A program made the position numbers and the translations under genes. A DNA stretch of 60,941 nt from Syntrophomonadaceae bacterium. GTDB lineage: Bacteria; Bacillota; Syntrophomonadia; Syntrophomonadales; DTU052. Of this stretch, positions 46,826-56,712 are shown piece after piece. The stretch is taken from positions 1 through 60,941 of the forward strand of contig JAAYEQ010000018.1 in NCBI GenBank assembly GCA_012728655.1, written 5' to 3'. The notes beneath the pieces were generated by a model, which worked only from the letters and a program-made list of their open reading frames with translations, did no database searches and was not told the origin of the DNA. Numbering within the stretch: the first letter of the stretch is position 1; each line of letters begins with the position of its first letter.

Positions 46826-48193
46826 CTAGTTCTCGCTTTGAGTTTCTTTTCCTGCCCTTAACTCCCCCTCCAGGTTAAAGGTCTTGGCCCTGGTTATTTT
46901 AACGGGCACCAGTTTGCCGATTACGGTTTCGGGCCCTTCGAAGACTACTATCCGGTTTGTGCGAGTACGACCGGTTAGTTTTTGCGGGTTGGTCTTGCTT
47001 TTACCCTCCACCAGAACTTCGACTACCCGGTTTTCAAATTTTTGGTTGGCCTCCAAGGCCTGTTGGTACTGTGCCTCGTTCAAACGCAGCAGACGCCGGT
47101 GCTTTACTTCCCGGGATACCTGGTTGGGCATGGAACAGGCCCGGGTCCCGGTGCGCGGCGAGTACATAAATGTAAATGAGGCATCAAACCCCACCCTTTT
47201 TACCGCGTCCAGGGTCAGTTCAAAGTCCTCTTCCTCCTCCCCGGGAAAACCGACAATCAAATCCGAAGTAATGGCCACCCCGGGTATTTTCTTTCTCATC
47301 CGTTCCGCCAGTTCAAAATAATACTCCCTGGTGTAACCGCGGTTCATGAGTTTCAAGATCTTGTTGCTTCCGGACTGAATCGGGGCGTGCACGTGTTCAC
47401 ACACCTTATCCAGGCTTCCGATAGCATCAATCAGCTTGGCCGTCATATCACGTGGATGCGAGGTGGTAAAACGTATACGCCACAGACCCTCGATGCCGTT
47501 GACAAGGTTCAGGAGGTCGGCGAAGTCTACCTGCTCATCCAATCCGCGGCCGTAAGAGTTCACATTCTGCCCCAGGAGGGTTACCTCCCTTACCCCTTCA
47601 TCCACCAGCTTTTTGATCTCATCCAGTATATGCCGCGGTGACCTGCTCCGCTCGTGGCCTCGGGTATAAGGCACAATGCAGTAGGAGCAGTAGTTGTTGC
47701 AGCCATACATAATGGTTACAAAAGCGCTAATGCCGTCGGCTCTTTTGCTGGGGAGGTCCTCCACCACCGCGCCCGGTTTATCCCATACCTCAATACAGGG
47801 CTCCGCCATATCCGCTCCGCGCTCCAGCAACAACGGGAGTTGATGAATATTATGGGTTCCGAAAACCAGGTCCACCCCCAGCTTTTTCAACCGGGTTCTG
47901 ACATCCGGCAGCTGGGCCATGCACCCGCAAAGTGCCACCCTCATGCGCGGATTTTGGATCTTAAGGCGTTTTATCTGCCCAAGTTTTCCATACACCTTGT
48001 TTTCGGCTGAATGACGGACGCTGCAGGTATTAAGCACCACCAGATCGGCCTCTTCCAGCACCGGTGTTGGCCGGTAGCCGGACTGTTCAAGCAGACCGGC
48101 AATAATCTCGGAATCCCGCTCGTTCATCTGGCAGCCGTAAGTCATCAAATGATATTTTCTTTGCTCTTCCTGGGTATTTACCGCTATCGACAA
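46826..48193 (-). CDS. miaB: tRNA-2-methylthio-N6-dimethylallyladenosine synthase MiaB
   Basis: This radical SAM methylthiotransferase acts on i6A37 of tRNA made by MiaA. The UPF0004 domain has YGCQMNERDSE, NTCSVRHSAE and ALCGCMAQ for the auxiliary cluster. The radical SAM CxxxCxxC is in YGCNNYCSYCIVPYTRG. A TRAM domain closes the protein. The TTG start has GGGAGGAG upstream. It begins the run miaB, ymcA-like, mutS, mutL seen in Bacilli. Confidence 0.95.
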   Translation of the reverse strand: MSIAVNTQEEQRKYHLMTYGCQMNERDSEIIAGLLEQSGYRPTPVLEEADLVVLNTCSVRHSAENKVYGKLGQIKRLKIQNPRMRVALCGCMAQLPDVRTRLKKLGVDLVFGTHNIHQLPLLLERGADMAEPCIEVWDKPGAVVEDLPSKRADGISAFVTIMYGCNNYCSYCIVPYTRGHERSRSPRHILDEIKKLVDEGVREVTLLGQNVNSYGRGLDEQVDFADLLNLVNGIEGLWRIRFTTSHPRDMTAKLIDAIGSLDKVCEHVHAPIQSGSNKILKLMNRGYTREYYFELAERMRKKIPGVAITSDLIVGFPGEEEEDFELTLDAVKRVGFDASFTFMYSPRTGTRACSMPNQVSREVKHRRLLRLNEAQYQQALEANQKFENRVVEVLVEGKSKTNPQKLTGRTRTNRIVVFEGPETVIGKLVPVKITRAKTFNLEGELRAGKETQSEN

Positions 48194-48219
48194 ATGAGTC
48201 TGCTCCTCCCGATTCTATA

Positions 48220-48250
48220 AAATACCTACAGCAAAATGCTGTAGGTATTT
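48220..48250 (-). terminator. Hairpin terminator between the radical SAM gene and miaB
   Basis: The stem AAATACCTACAGCA/TGCTGTAGGTATTT is perfect over 14 bases with a three-base loop. On the minus strand it ends in TTTTA and terminates the radical SAM gene; on the plus strand it is also followed by a T-rich tail. Confidence 0.75.
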
Positions 48251-48323
48251 GTATTTTTGTATTTTACACTATATTGTTACAATTACCAAACGAATTCGCG
48301 TTCATAATTGTTGATAAGGTCTT

Positions 48324-49202
48324 CTAAAGTCCCCGCAAATAGTCGGGACGGAGGTACCTGGTATCACCGCGTTCAATTATCGTATTTATTACCGCCAGCA
48401 AAAGTTCTTTGTCCTCCGGAAGCCGCCCCTTGATGGGAAGGTAATTCGAGGCATGGTTGCTGCGGAATTCGCAGCCGGAAAGCTCCAGCCCTTCAATCAT
48501 CACCTTCATCTCCTCCAGGATTTCAAAAGCGTCCGGCAGTTCAAACTCGCCTTTCTCCGCCTTCTTGTACAGCACCGTTCCCGGGACCAGCATCAGGGTA
48601 AGCGCCGCCAGGTAGTGGGGATCAATCTCATTGCATATCTTGGCCGTGTTGCGGGCATGTTCCAGGGACCTCTCCCCTCGTCCCGCCAGGCCCAAAAGAA
48701 CAATGGCGGACAACTTGATCCCTGATTTCACAATCTTTTGCCCGGCCTCGACCATCCCGTCATAATCAACACCTTTTCTGATGTCCTTCAACAATTGCGG
48801 ATCACCGGTTTCAACTCCCAGGTAGGCAACCGTCAGCCCCGCCGCTTTCAAGGCTGTAAGTTCGGACATCTCTTTACCCAGAATGCTGTCGGGTCCTGCG
48901 TAGATGCCGACATGGTTCAGGCTGGGAAAGGTTCGGTAAAGGGTGTTGAGTATTTCCAAAAGATCTTCAGTCGGCATGGCCAGGGCATCGCCGTCGGCCA
49001 GGAATACCTTCCGCAGGTCTCCAAAATATATCTTGGCCATCCGAATATCGGTCTTTATCTCGTCCATCGACCGTACCCGGTATTTCTTGTCTTTGTACAT
49101 GGCGCAGAAAGTACAGCGGTTATGAGAGCAACCTATTGTACACTGCAGTATATAGCTTCTGGCTTCACTGGGCGGTCTAAACACATTTCCTTCATATCTC
49201 AT
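48324..49202 (-). CDS. Radical SAM protein of unknown substrate
   Basis: The cluster-binding motif lies in CTIGCSHNRCTFCAMY, close to the N-terminus, preceded by RPPSEARSYILQ. FLADGDALAMPTEDLLEIL and GPDSILGKEMSELTALKAAG follow, as in an Elp3/coproporphyrinogen-oxidase-like barrel. There is no cobalamin or TRAM domain. The ATG following AGAGGTGA is used, giving 292 residues. It is transcribed alone between feoA and miaB, with its own terminator. Function is unknown; these proteins are common in anaerobes. Confidence 0.85.
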   Translation of the reverse strand: MRYEGNVFRPPSEARSYILQCTIGCSHNRCTFCAMYKDKKYRVRSMDEIKTDIRMAKIYFGDLRKVFLADGDALAMPTEDLLEILNTLYRTFPSLNHVGIYAGPDSILGKEMSELTALKAAGLTVAYLGVETGDPQLLKDIRKGVDYDGMVEAGQKIVKSGIKLSAIVLLGLAGRGERSLEHARNTAKICNEIDPHYLAALTLMLVPGTVLYKKAEKGEFELPDAFEILEEMKVMIEGLELSGCEFRSNHASNYLPIKGRLPEDKELLLAVINTIIERGDTRYLRPDYLRGL

Positions 49203-49294
49203 CGGTTTCACCTCTTGTTTCTCTCTCTACTAGTTTACAGTTTGCAGCCCCCCCTTACAAGCTAACGGGTTGGGTGACTGCCGTTGCCATGGCA

Positions 49295-49552
49295 CTACTG
49301 TTCGTCAACCATTATCCGGCGAGCCAGGTTGTGTCCGATAGCAACCGTATTCCCATCAAGTTCCACAACTATGGGTCCCTTCAGCGGATGAGCAAGAATT
49401 AACTTTATTTCCACTCCCGGGACAATACCCATGCCTGCCAGACGGCCCCTGCTGCCGCCGCCCATTGGCAGTTCCGTCACTTTGACCTTCTTGCCTGCGG
49501 GTACTCTGGTAAGAGGCACTCTTTTTTCAGCGGTCGTTAATTTTTCCTGCAT
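49295..49552 (-). CDS. feoA: Ferrous iron transport protein A
   Basis: This small SH3-like protein of 85 residues accompanies FeoB. GSRGRLAGMGIVPGVEIKLI and DGNTVAIGHNLARRIMV are the family's core. GGAGGGTAG precedes the ATG. It follows feoB by four bases and closes the fur-feoB-feoA operon, which is expected to be repressed by Fur under iron sufficiency. Confidence 0.93.
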   Translation of the reverse strand: MQEKLTTAEKRVPLTRVPAGKKVKVTELPMGGGSRGRLAGMGIVPGVEIKLILAHPLKGPIVVELDGNTVAIGHNLARRIMVDEQ

Positions 49553-49556
49553 TCAA

Positions 49557-51329
49557 CTACCCTCCAATAGCCGGCAATACCAGATTAAGAATAAAACCAA
49601 TGGAAAGTGATACTGCAAATCCAACACCGACTATTTTCACCACCGCTTTTACTCCCATCTCCCGTATTGTCATCACCACAACCGGAAGGCATGGAACTGA
49701 AAGTGCGATCATGGTGATGGCAATAGTCGCCTGCCGCGGATCAAGGCTTAAGTTCAGAATAACCAGCGGGGCCAGGTACCTTTGTATAATCGTCAGCAGC
49801 ACACCGATAACCGCTTCCGGCGGCAGCCCGAATAAGGTATATGTCAAGGATCCCAGGTTATGCAGACGGTTTAGGACACCGCTTTCGATTATGATACGCA
49901 CGGCAACGCTGAGCACGAGCAGCAAAGGCAGGACTTCCGTAAAGAAACCCTGGAAACGCAGCCGGATCTTCTTTGCGACATTCGCAGCCTGCGGCATTCG
50001 CAAGGGAGGCAGTTCGTAGATCCGATCCTCGTTCTCTCCATAAAGCTTTTTCAGAACCCAGCCCAGCAAAAGAAACACAGCCAGCATCGACAAAATGATA
50101 ACCGGGACATAAGCGTCGAAAGCTACTATAGTTGAACTGAGCATTCCAATCGTTCCGGCACAGGGGATCACTATAGAAAGCAATGCAATCACGATAAACC
50201 GCTGTCCCTCGCTGCCCAGTATTCTGGTAGCAACAACGGCCGGTGTACGACACCCAAATCCCAGAGACAGTGGGATTACAGCCTGTCCCGAAACGCCGAA
50301 AAGATTGCCCACCCGGTCCAGGAGCACCGCATATCGCGGCAGCAGTCCAATGTCTTCAATGATTGATATTAGGAATGAAACCATAAGCATAGCCGGCATA
50401 ACCAGGCTGAAGGGGACCACGATGCCCTCCGATATTCCCTTGCTGAGTACGGTGTGCCAGAACCCGGAAGGAACTATTGTGGAAATAATCCGGGCAATCA
50501 AATCCTGAATGGGCGCGAAGAGGCTGACGATTACCTCCTCACTCCAACCTATAAAAGACAATAACAGGTAAAACCCGAGCAAACCGAGTAAAAGCAAGGC
50601 CAGGGATCCCATACGGGTTTTGTCCAGGAAATCCTGCAGGACCTGCAATCCCCGGGGTCGGTTATCTGAACGCAATATCACCTGTTTTGCCAGACAACGC
50701 GCCTGTTGGTAATAGTCCAAAACCGGCTGTTCGGAGCATGAAGCCGTTTCCCCCATCGGGCAACCCGAACAGTTGGGACTGCAGGGGCAGGCGGCCATAT
50801 CCGACGTAATCAAAAACCTCCTGGGGCTGCTGCCGGGTTGAAGTCTGCTTCCCTTCGATATTACAGCGTGTAAATCGGCCACCCCTTCGCCGGTTTGAGC
50901 AGAAAACGGTATTACCGGCACTCCCAGGTATTCAGAAAGCTTTTGATGATCGATAACCAGATGGTGACTCTGAGCTACGTCCACCTGGTTCAGCAGTACA
51001 ATCATTGGAAGGTTCAGTTCCAAAAGTTCCAGGGTCAGAGCGAGGTTTCTGACCAGATTGCCGGCATCAACAACATTTATTATCAGATCATCATCGCGAA
51101 GATCCATGATCGCCCGGCGGGTAAGGTCGGACGGACCATCGGCCCAGGCGAGGGAATATATGCCCGGGGTGTCCAACAGTTCAAAACTTAAACCGTTTAC
51201 TTTCATCATGCCCTGGGTAATCTCCACCGATGTCCCCGAATAGTTGGAAACTATCGTGTCAATCCCAGTCAGCCGGCTGAATACCATGCTTTTTCCCGAG
51301 TTATGCTGACCAACGAGAACAATCTTCAT
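49557..51329 (-). CDS. feoB: Ferrous iron transporter B, short form with cysteine-rich linker
   Basis: This Fe(II) transporter has an N-terminal G domain: GQHNSGKSMVFSRLTG, DTPGIYSL, NQVD. At 590 residues it is shorter than most FeoB proteins (650-770). The linker between G domain and membrane part has five cysteines within 18 residues (Cys181, 183, 187, 190, 198; CPCSPNCSGCPMGETASC), which could bind metal. The membrane part carries LGFGCRTPAV and IPCAGTIGMLSS, counterparts of the two Gate motifs with cysteines in both. GAGGTAGATGC precedes the ATG. It lies directly after fur. Confidence 0.93.
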   Translation of the reverse strand: MKIVLVGQHNSGKSMVFSRLTGIDTIVSNYSGTSVEITQGMMKVNGLSFELLDTPGIYSLAWADGPSDLTRRAIMDLRDDDLIINVVDAGNLVRNLALTLELLELNLPMIVLLNQVDVAQSHHLVIDHQKLSEYLGVPVIPFSAQTGEGVADLHAVISKGSRLQPGSSPRRFLITSDMAACPCSPNCSGCPMGETASCSEQPVLDYYQQARCLAKQVILRSDNRPRGLQVLQDFLDKTRMGSLALLLLGLLGFYLLLSFIGWSEEVIVSLFAPIQDLIARIISTIVPSGFWHTVLSKGISEGIVVPFSLVMPAMLMVSFLISIIEDIGLLPRYAVLLDRVGNLFGVSGQAVIPLSLGFGCRTPAVVATRILGSEGQRFIVIALLSIVIPCAGTIGMLSSTIVAFDAYVPVIILSMLAVFLLLGWVLKKLYGENEDRIYELPPLRMPQAANVAKKIRLRFQGFFTEVLPLLLVLSVAVRIIIESGVLNRLHNLGSLTYTLFGLPPEAVIGVLLTIIQRYLAPLVILNLSLDPRQATIAITMIALSVPCLPVVVMTIREMGVKAVVKIVGVGFAVSLSIGFILNLVLPAIGG

Positions 51330-51333
51330 GCAT

Positions 51334-51780
51334 CTACCTCGTCTCGGGATGTTTTTCTTTCCGGTGACAGGCCGGGCAAAGACCGTACAGCCTTAAATTG
51401 TGGTTGCTTATCATGAATCCCCGCTCTTCCAGAACTCCTTCCAATTGACAGAGATAATCCTCCTCAACCTCAATAATCACACCGCATTTATTACACAAAA
51501 AGTGGTGGTGAAAATGTCTGTCGCCCTCGTAGAATTCGTATCGGTGCCTTCCCTCATCAAAACTGCTTTTGTAGACTATCTCCAGCCGTACCAGCAGTTC
51601 CAGGGTCCTGTATACTGTTGCTATTCCAATTTGGGGATTGGTCTTCTTTACCTGGTTGTATATCTCCTCAGCCGTAAAGTGCATGCCCCTGGTATTATCC
51701 AAGACCTCCAGGATCGCTTTGCGCTGCGGAGTTACCTTATAGCGATTCCTTTTTAAAATCTGATGATAGGATTCAAACAT
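51334..51780 (-). CDS. fur: Fur-family metal-dependent repressor
   Basis: This winged-helix repressor has RYKVTPQRKAILEVLDNTRGMHFTAEEIY, the DNA-recognition IATVYRTLELL and the metal-binding HRHEFY-like stretch GRHRYEFYEGDRHFHHHF. Two CxxC pairs (CNKCGVIIEV and LCPACHRK) bind structural zinc. It is cotranscribed with feoB and feoA, which supports iron rather than zinc or peroxide sensing. A perfect operator lies just upstream of its start, so it is probably autoregulated. Confidence 0.92.
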   Translation of the reverse strand: MFESYHQILKRNRYKVTPQRKAILEVLDNTRGMHFTAEEIYNQVKKTNPQIGIATVYRTLELLVRLEIVYKSSFDEGRHRYEFYEGDRHFHHHFLCNKCGVIIEVEEDYLCQLEGVLEERGFMISNHNLRLYGLCPACHRKEKHPETR

Positions 51781-51794
51781 CGACCCCACCTAAT

Positions 51795-51809
51795 TGATAA
51801 TAATTATCA
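51795..51809. promoter_or_regulatory. Fur box (7-1-7)
   Basis: TGATAATAATTATCA is a perfect 7-1-7 inverted repeat identical to the Bacillus-type Fur box TGATAATNATTATCA. It sits 15 bases before the fur start codon, in the promoter region of fur-feoB-feoA. Confidence 0.85.
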
Positions 51810-51873
51810 TTTGCAATTATAATACGCCTTTTTTAAAACAATGTAAATATAACCCGTACTGGGTTTTATTGCA

Positions 51874-51914
51874 GGAAATAAACCAAGATAGCCCTTGCTA
51901 TCTTTGATTTCCTT
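51874..51914. terminator. Long imperfect hairpin between fur and the SASP gene
   Basis: The inner stem AAGATAGC/GCTATCTT with loop CCTT is perfect, and flanking bases extend it with single bulges. It stands in the divergent intergenic region, so it cannot terminate either gene. It may be a leader structure of the SASP transcript or a remnant. Confidence 0.35.
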
Positions 51915-51995
51915 ATGAAACCGTTATTCACCTAAATAAATGGAGCCTCAACCGTACAAAATACTACTGGTACGCAGGCAAGAGGAGGAGTTTCT

Positions 51996-52190
51996 ATGGG
52001 CCGAAAACGCTCCGGACTCATGTCTGATGAACTTAAGTGGGAACTGGCCAAGGAACTGGGAGTTGACCACATCGTCGCCCGCGAAGGTTTCGGCGGTGTT
52101 TCTTCCCGGGACTGCGGCAACCTGGTTAAGTTGGCGATTATGAAAGCCGAACAGAGTCTGAAATCGGAGAAGTCACAACGGCAAAGCTAA
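51996..52190 (+). CDS. Small acid-soluble spore protein, alpha/beta type
   Basis: This 64-residue DNA-coating protein of dormant spores has the family pattern MSDELKWELAKELGVD, followed by GGVSSRDCGNLVKLAIMKAE. The internal ELA/ELG region normally carries the germination-protease cleavage site. AGAGGAGGAG precedes the ATG. Expression in the forespore under sigma-G is expected from family knowledge; a clear sigma-G promoter was not identified. It is divergent from fur and followed by a strong terminator. Confidence 0.93.
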   Translation: MGRKRSGLMSDELKWELAKELGVDHIVAREGFGGVSSRDCGNLVKLAIMKAEQSLKSEKSQRQS

Positions 52191-52199
52191 CTGCGTACC

Positions 52200-52224
52200 C
52201 GCCAGGGAGAAAATCTCCCTGGCG
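52200..52224 (+). terminator. Terminator of the SASP gene
   Basis: CGCCAGGGAGA and TCTCCCTGGCG form a perfect 11-base stem with an AAA loop ten bases after the SASP stop, followed by TTTACTATTACTTTTT. Confidence 0.88.
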
Positions 52225-52278
52225 TTTACTATTACTTTTTGTTATAATTAGGCAGAATCATCAAAGGGAGGTGACCTG

Positions 52279-52494
52279 ATGATATCGAAAAACACCATAA
52301 TCGGTGATGTGTTGAGACAGATTCCGGGAGCCGCGCGTGTGTTTATGGAGCACGGCATCCACTGCGTTGGGTGAGGCGGGGCTCTCTTTGAGACGATTGA
52401 GCAGGGTGCTCAAATGCATGGTGCTGATGTTGACCGCCTGCTGTCCGACCTGCAGAAACTGGAGGAGAAAACGAAATCCGAAGACAAATCGTGA
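52279..52494 (+). CDS. DUF1858 protein, predicted selenoprotein with in-frame TGA (CxxU)
   Basis: This small protein of 71 residues reads through a TGA at codon 32 (52372-52374). Before the TGA it reads MISKNTIIGDVLRQIPG and ARVFMEHGIHCVG. After it, GGALFETIEQGAQMHGADVD continues the DUF1858 domain (PF08984) without interruption. The family consensus is HCVGCxxAxxETIEE, so the TGA falls exactly on the second cysteine of CxxC, giving Cys29-x-x-Sec32. A hairpin resembling a bacterial SECIS lies 22-39 bases after the TGA. GGGAGGTGA precedes the ATG at proper distance. The alternative is a nonsense mutation, but the downstream part is well preserved to a regular stop. The function of DUF1858 is not firmly known; a redox or metal role is suggested by the CxxC. 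Confidence 0.8.
52375..52413 (+). promoter_or_regulatory. Putative bacterial SECIS element
   Basis: TTGAGCAGGGTGCTCAA (52397-52413) forms a six-base stem TTGAGC/GCTCAA with loop AGGGT (seven pairs if the loop is GGG). The loop begins 28 bases after the TGA, within the 16-37 base window described for bacterial SECIS hairpins, and has G residues near its start. The stem lies inside the coding sequence, as required in bacteria. Confidence 0.65.
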
Positions 52495-52550
52495 CGGTCA
52501 CAGCCGGCATGGTTGGAGAGCAGAAAAATAAAGGTGGAGAACGATACCGT

Positions 52551-53009
52551 CTACGTCTCCGCCTTTTCTGTCGTTTGGTCCTGAGCAGCCGGCCGGGCCC
52601 GTATCCTCTCCTCGGCCTTTCTGATGATCGGCAGCACGAGAATTACAAACCCTATGGCCAACAATGCCCGCCAACCAAAACCGGAACCGATTATCATGCC
52701 GGCCAAAGCCGCCAGCCACATATTGACGCCGATCGAAATCCACTCTGCCCGGCTTTCCACAAACCACAGAATAAAGGTGGCCAAAAAACCCAGGGTCGGT
52801 ATTATCTGCGCACTCAACCTCCCCGGGTCTGCAAACCACGGCTTGCCCAGATCGATAAAAAAGTATCTTGAAACCAGGGTAACCAGGGTGGCCCCGCAGC
52901 AGATCAGGGCGTAGGTTCTGGCCCCTGCGGTACCCCTGCCGTACCGGTTGAGGTACCCGATAAGGCTCCCCACCAGTACGGACATTATCAACATCACGAC
53001 ATATTCCAT
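52551..53009 (-). CDS. MgtC/SapB family membrane protein
   Basis: This membrane protein of 152 residues has VVMLIMSVLVGSLIGYLNRY, the conserved GARTYALICCGATLVTLVS of MgtC proteins, and further helices (IIPTLGFLATFILW, MWLAALAGMIIGSGFGW). The C-terminus is charged and cytosolic. MgtC proteins influence magnesium and ATP homeostasis in other bacteria, and many relatives are uncharacterised. The start is uncertain because the ribosome binding site is weak. It is convergent with the DUF1858 gene. Confidence 0.85.
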   Translation of the reverse strand: MEYVVMLIMSVLVGSLIGYLNRYGRGTAGARTYALICCGATLVTLVSRYFFIDLGKPWFADPGRLSAQIIPTLGFLATFILWFVESRAEWISIGVNMWLAALAGMIIGSGFGWRALLAIGFVILVLPIIRKAEERIRARPAAQDQTTEKAET

Positions 53010-53042
53010 ATTCAAACCCAACCGCTTTTTATTAACAATTCC

Positions 53043-54781
<1,739 letters not shown>

Positions 54782-54848
54782 AGGATCCTGATATCCGATC
54801 GCCGATCACCTCCTCTGGCAATAGCATAACCAGAGAAGCGCCTCCGTA

Positions 54849-55763
54849 TTATTGATTGATAACCCGGCGTGCTCCACAGTAGGCTTTCAAATAGTACTTG
54901 TCATCGAGTGAGGTGATAACAATCCCATGGTTTCTGCTGGCGTGCACAAAATTATTGCCACCCAGATATATTCCCACGTGATTTATCCGGGATGAACCAT
55001 CGGTCTTAAAGAAAACCAGGTCGGCCGGTAACAATTGACTCTTATCCACATGAGCCCCCACCGACGCTTGATCGCGGGAACTCCTGGGCAGTTGTATATC
55101 GACTTGGTTGAAGACATACCTCACGAAGCCCGAACAATCAAAACCGTTGGGGGTGGTTCCACCATAGCGGTAGGGTGCTCCCAGACAGCGCAGTGCATGA
55201 TTAATAATAGCCCGGGCGGTGTTTTGGCCGCGGCTGACGTCCGAACCAGCTGTTTTGTCGCGGTCACCGACCTCTGCGGATACTGCTTTTTCATATTCCG
55301 GGATCATGTCGGCATGATCATCCGCCGGAATCTCGGTTGACTCACCGGGCGACTCCCCAGCCGCTTCACCGACAGTTTTTGCGGTCGGAGCAGGTTCCGA
55401 CATCACGGCCGGCTCATGCTTGGAGTTCGCCGGCGGTTCCGCTTTCGGCTCCGGGTCTGATTCAGCTTCAGGCCCTACAGCCGGTTCCGCCGTTGCCGGT
55501 ATCTGTTCCTCCCCTGGCTTCGTCTCCGGATCCGTGACCGTTTCTTTCCCGGAGAGATCGGCTGACTCAACCGCAGGTTCTGATTGGCCGGTGTCGGCAG
55601 GCGCGGCTGCGCTGTCATTTACTGCCGCCACCAGCACGGTTTTGGCCGGAATAGCTTCCTCTTGTGGGCGCGATGACGGATGTCCCCAGATAATGATTCC
55701 AATAATGATTGCCAAAGCGACAACCTGGTGCAAAACAGGGGCCTGTCGTCTGAAGAAATCCAT
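54849..55763 (-). CDS. Membrane-anchored NlpC/P60 peptidoglycan endopeptidase
   Basis: One N-terminal membrane helix (VVALAIIIGIIIWG) is followed by a long Pro/Glu/Ala-rich linker (about residues 40-180) that probably spans the wall. The C-terminal NlpC/P60 domain has the catalytic cysteine in NGFDCSGFVRYVFNQ and the histidine in RINHVGIYLGGNNFVHAS. It cleaves stem peptides of peptidoglycan, typically gamma-D-Glu-diaminopimelate bonds. The start MDFFRRQ follows GAGAGGGGA. The linker is low in complexity and may be poorly conserved. Confidence 0.9.
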   Translation of the reverse strand: MDFFRRQAPVLHQVVALAIIIGIIIWGHPSSRPQEEAIPAKTVLVAAVNDSAAAPADTGQSEPAVESADLSGKETVTDPETKPGEEQIPATAEPAVGPEAESDPEPKAEPPANSKHEPAVMSEPAPTAKTVGEAAGESPGESTEIPADDHADMIPEYEKAVSAEVGDRDKTAGSDVSRGQNTARAIINHALRCLGAPYRYGGTTPNGFDCSGFVRYVFNQVDIQLPRSSRDQASVGAHVDKSQLLPADLVFFKTDGSSRINHVGIYLGGNNFVHASRNHGIVITSLDDKYYLKAYCGARRVINQ

Positions 55764-55830
55764 ATTCCCCTCTCCCCCTCAAAACAACAATTCTACAAAC
55801 AACCAGTGTTGTCCTCTCGGTCGGCAGTTT

Positions 55831-56652
55831 TTATCTGCGCGTCAGTCGCATCTGCATGGCTGTTATCGAATTCCTGTCAACCCGGGCCGCTCCCAGTTTA
55901 TTGCCTTCGTTCGGTCCATGAAAATCGGAACCGCCGGTAATCAGCAGCCCTTTTTCCCTGGCCAGCCGCAGATAAAATGATGTCTGTTCCCTGGAGTGCT
56001 CGGGGTAGAAGACCTCCAATCCATCTACTCCCATGGCAATAACCTCGGCCACCATAGCCTGGTCGTCTATCAACCCCGGGTGCGCCAGAACCGCTAATCC
56101 ACCGCACCTCTTGATCAGTTCGATCGCCTCTCGGGGTGGGAACTTGTATCTGGATATGTATGCAGGTCGTCCATAATCCAGATATCTCGCGAAGGCTTCT
56201 TCTCGGGTACCCACATAGCCTTTTTCAATCATGGCATCCGCAATATGCGGCCGCCCTACCACCTCACCACGTGCGTGTTCCTGTACCCGATTGAGGTCAA
56301 GGGGCAATCCCAGTTCTTCAAGACGGTGCAGTATCTTTACCGCCCTTTCATCCCGCGCTCTTTTTAGCTCCTGCAGCTTGAGAAGCAGTTCCTTGCGGTT
56401 GTGGTCCAGGTAATAACCCAGGATATGAATCTCATTGGCTCCTGCCTCCGTGTTTAATTCTATGCCCGGGATTAGCTCGATATTGAGTCTGTTCCTGGAT
56501 ATGAATTCTAATGCCGGGTTAACCGCGTTCACCGTATCATGATCGGTGATTGACAGACCTTCAAGGCCCAGTTCAACGGCCAATTGGATTACCTCTTCTG
56601 CTGAGAATTTCCCATCGGATGCTGTAGTATGAACGTGCAGGTCAAATCCCAT
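55831..56652 (-). CDS. PHP-domain phosphoesterase, copy 2 (TrpH/RNase AM-like)
   Basis: This is a paralogue of the gene at 25725-26585. The metal blocks are FDLHVHTTASDG, SITDHDTVNAV, PGIELNTEAG, GRPHIADAMIEKGYV, AVLAHPGLI and TGGSDFHGPNEG, all intact. The ATG at 56652 puts the HxH strand at residue 5, as in relatives; a TTG at 56685 is an alternative. Such enzymes remove 3' phosphates from pAp or process short RNAs. The downstream neighbour is an NlpC/P60 gene and the upstream one an M19 dipeptidase. Confidence 0.85.
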   Translation of the reverse strand: MGFDLHVHTTASDGKFSAEEVIQLAVELGLEGLSITDHDTVNAVNPALEFISRNRLNIELIPGIELNTEAGANEIHILGYYLDHNRKELLLKLQELKRARDERAVKILHRLEELGLPLDLNRVQEHARGEVVGRPHIADAMIEKGYVGTREEAFARYLDYGRPAYISRYKFPPREAIELIKRCGGLAVLAHPGLIDDQAMVAEVIAMGVDGLEVFYPEHSREQTSFYLRLAREKGLLITGGSDFHGPNEGNKLGAARVDRNSITAMQMRLTRR

Positions 56653-56712
56653 ATATCCCACAACTTCCCTTACCGAATCTTGCAATCTGCCTGATTCCCA
56701 ATACTGTCCATT

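Noticed and set aside
52279-52374. DUF1858 gene as a simple pseudogene truncated at TGA
   Set aside because: The part after the TGA keeps the family motif, frame and a normal stop, and the TGA replaces precisely the conserved cysteine. A random nonsense mutation remains possible but is less likely.
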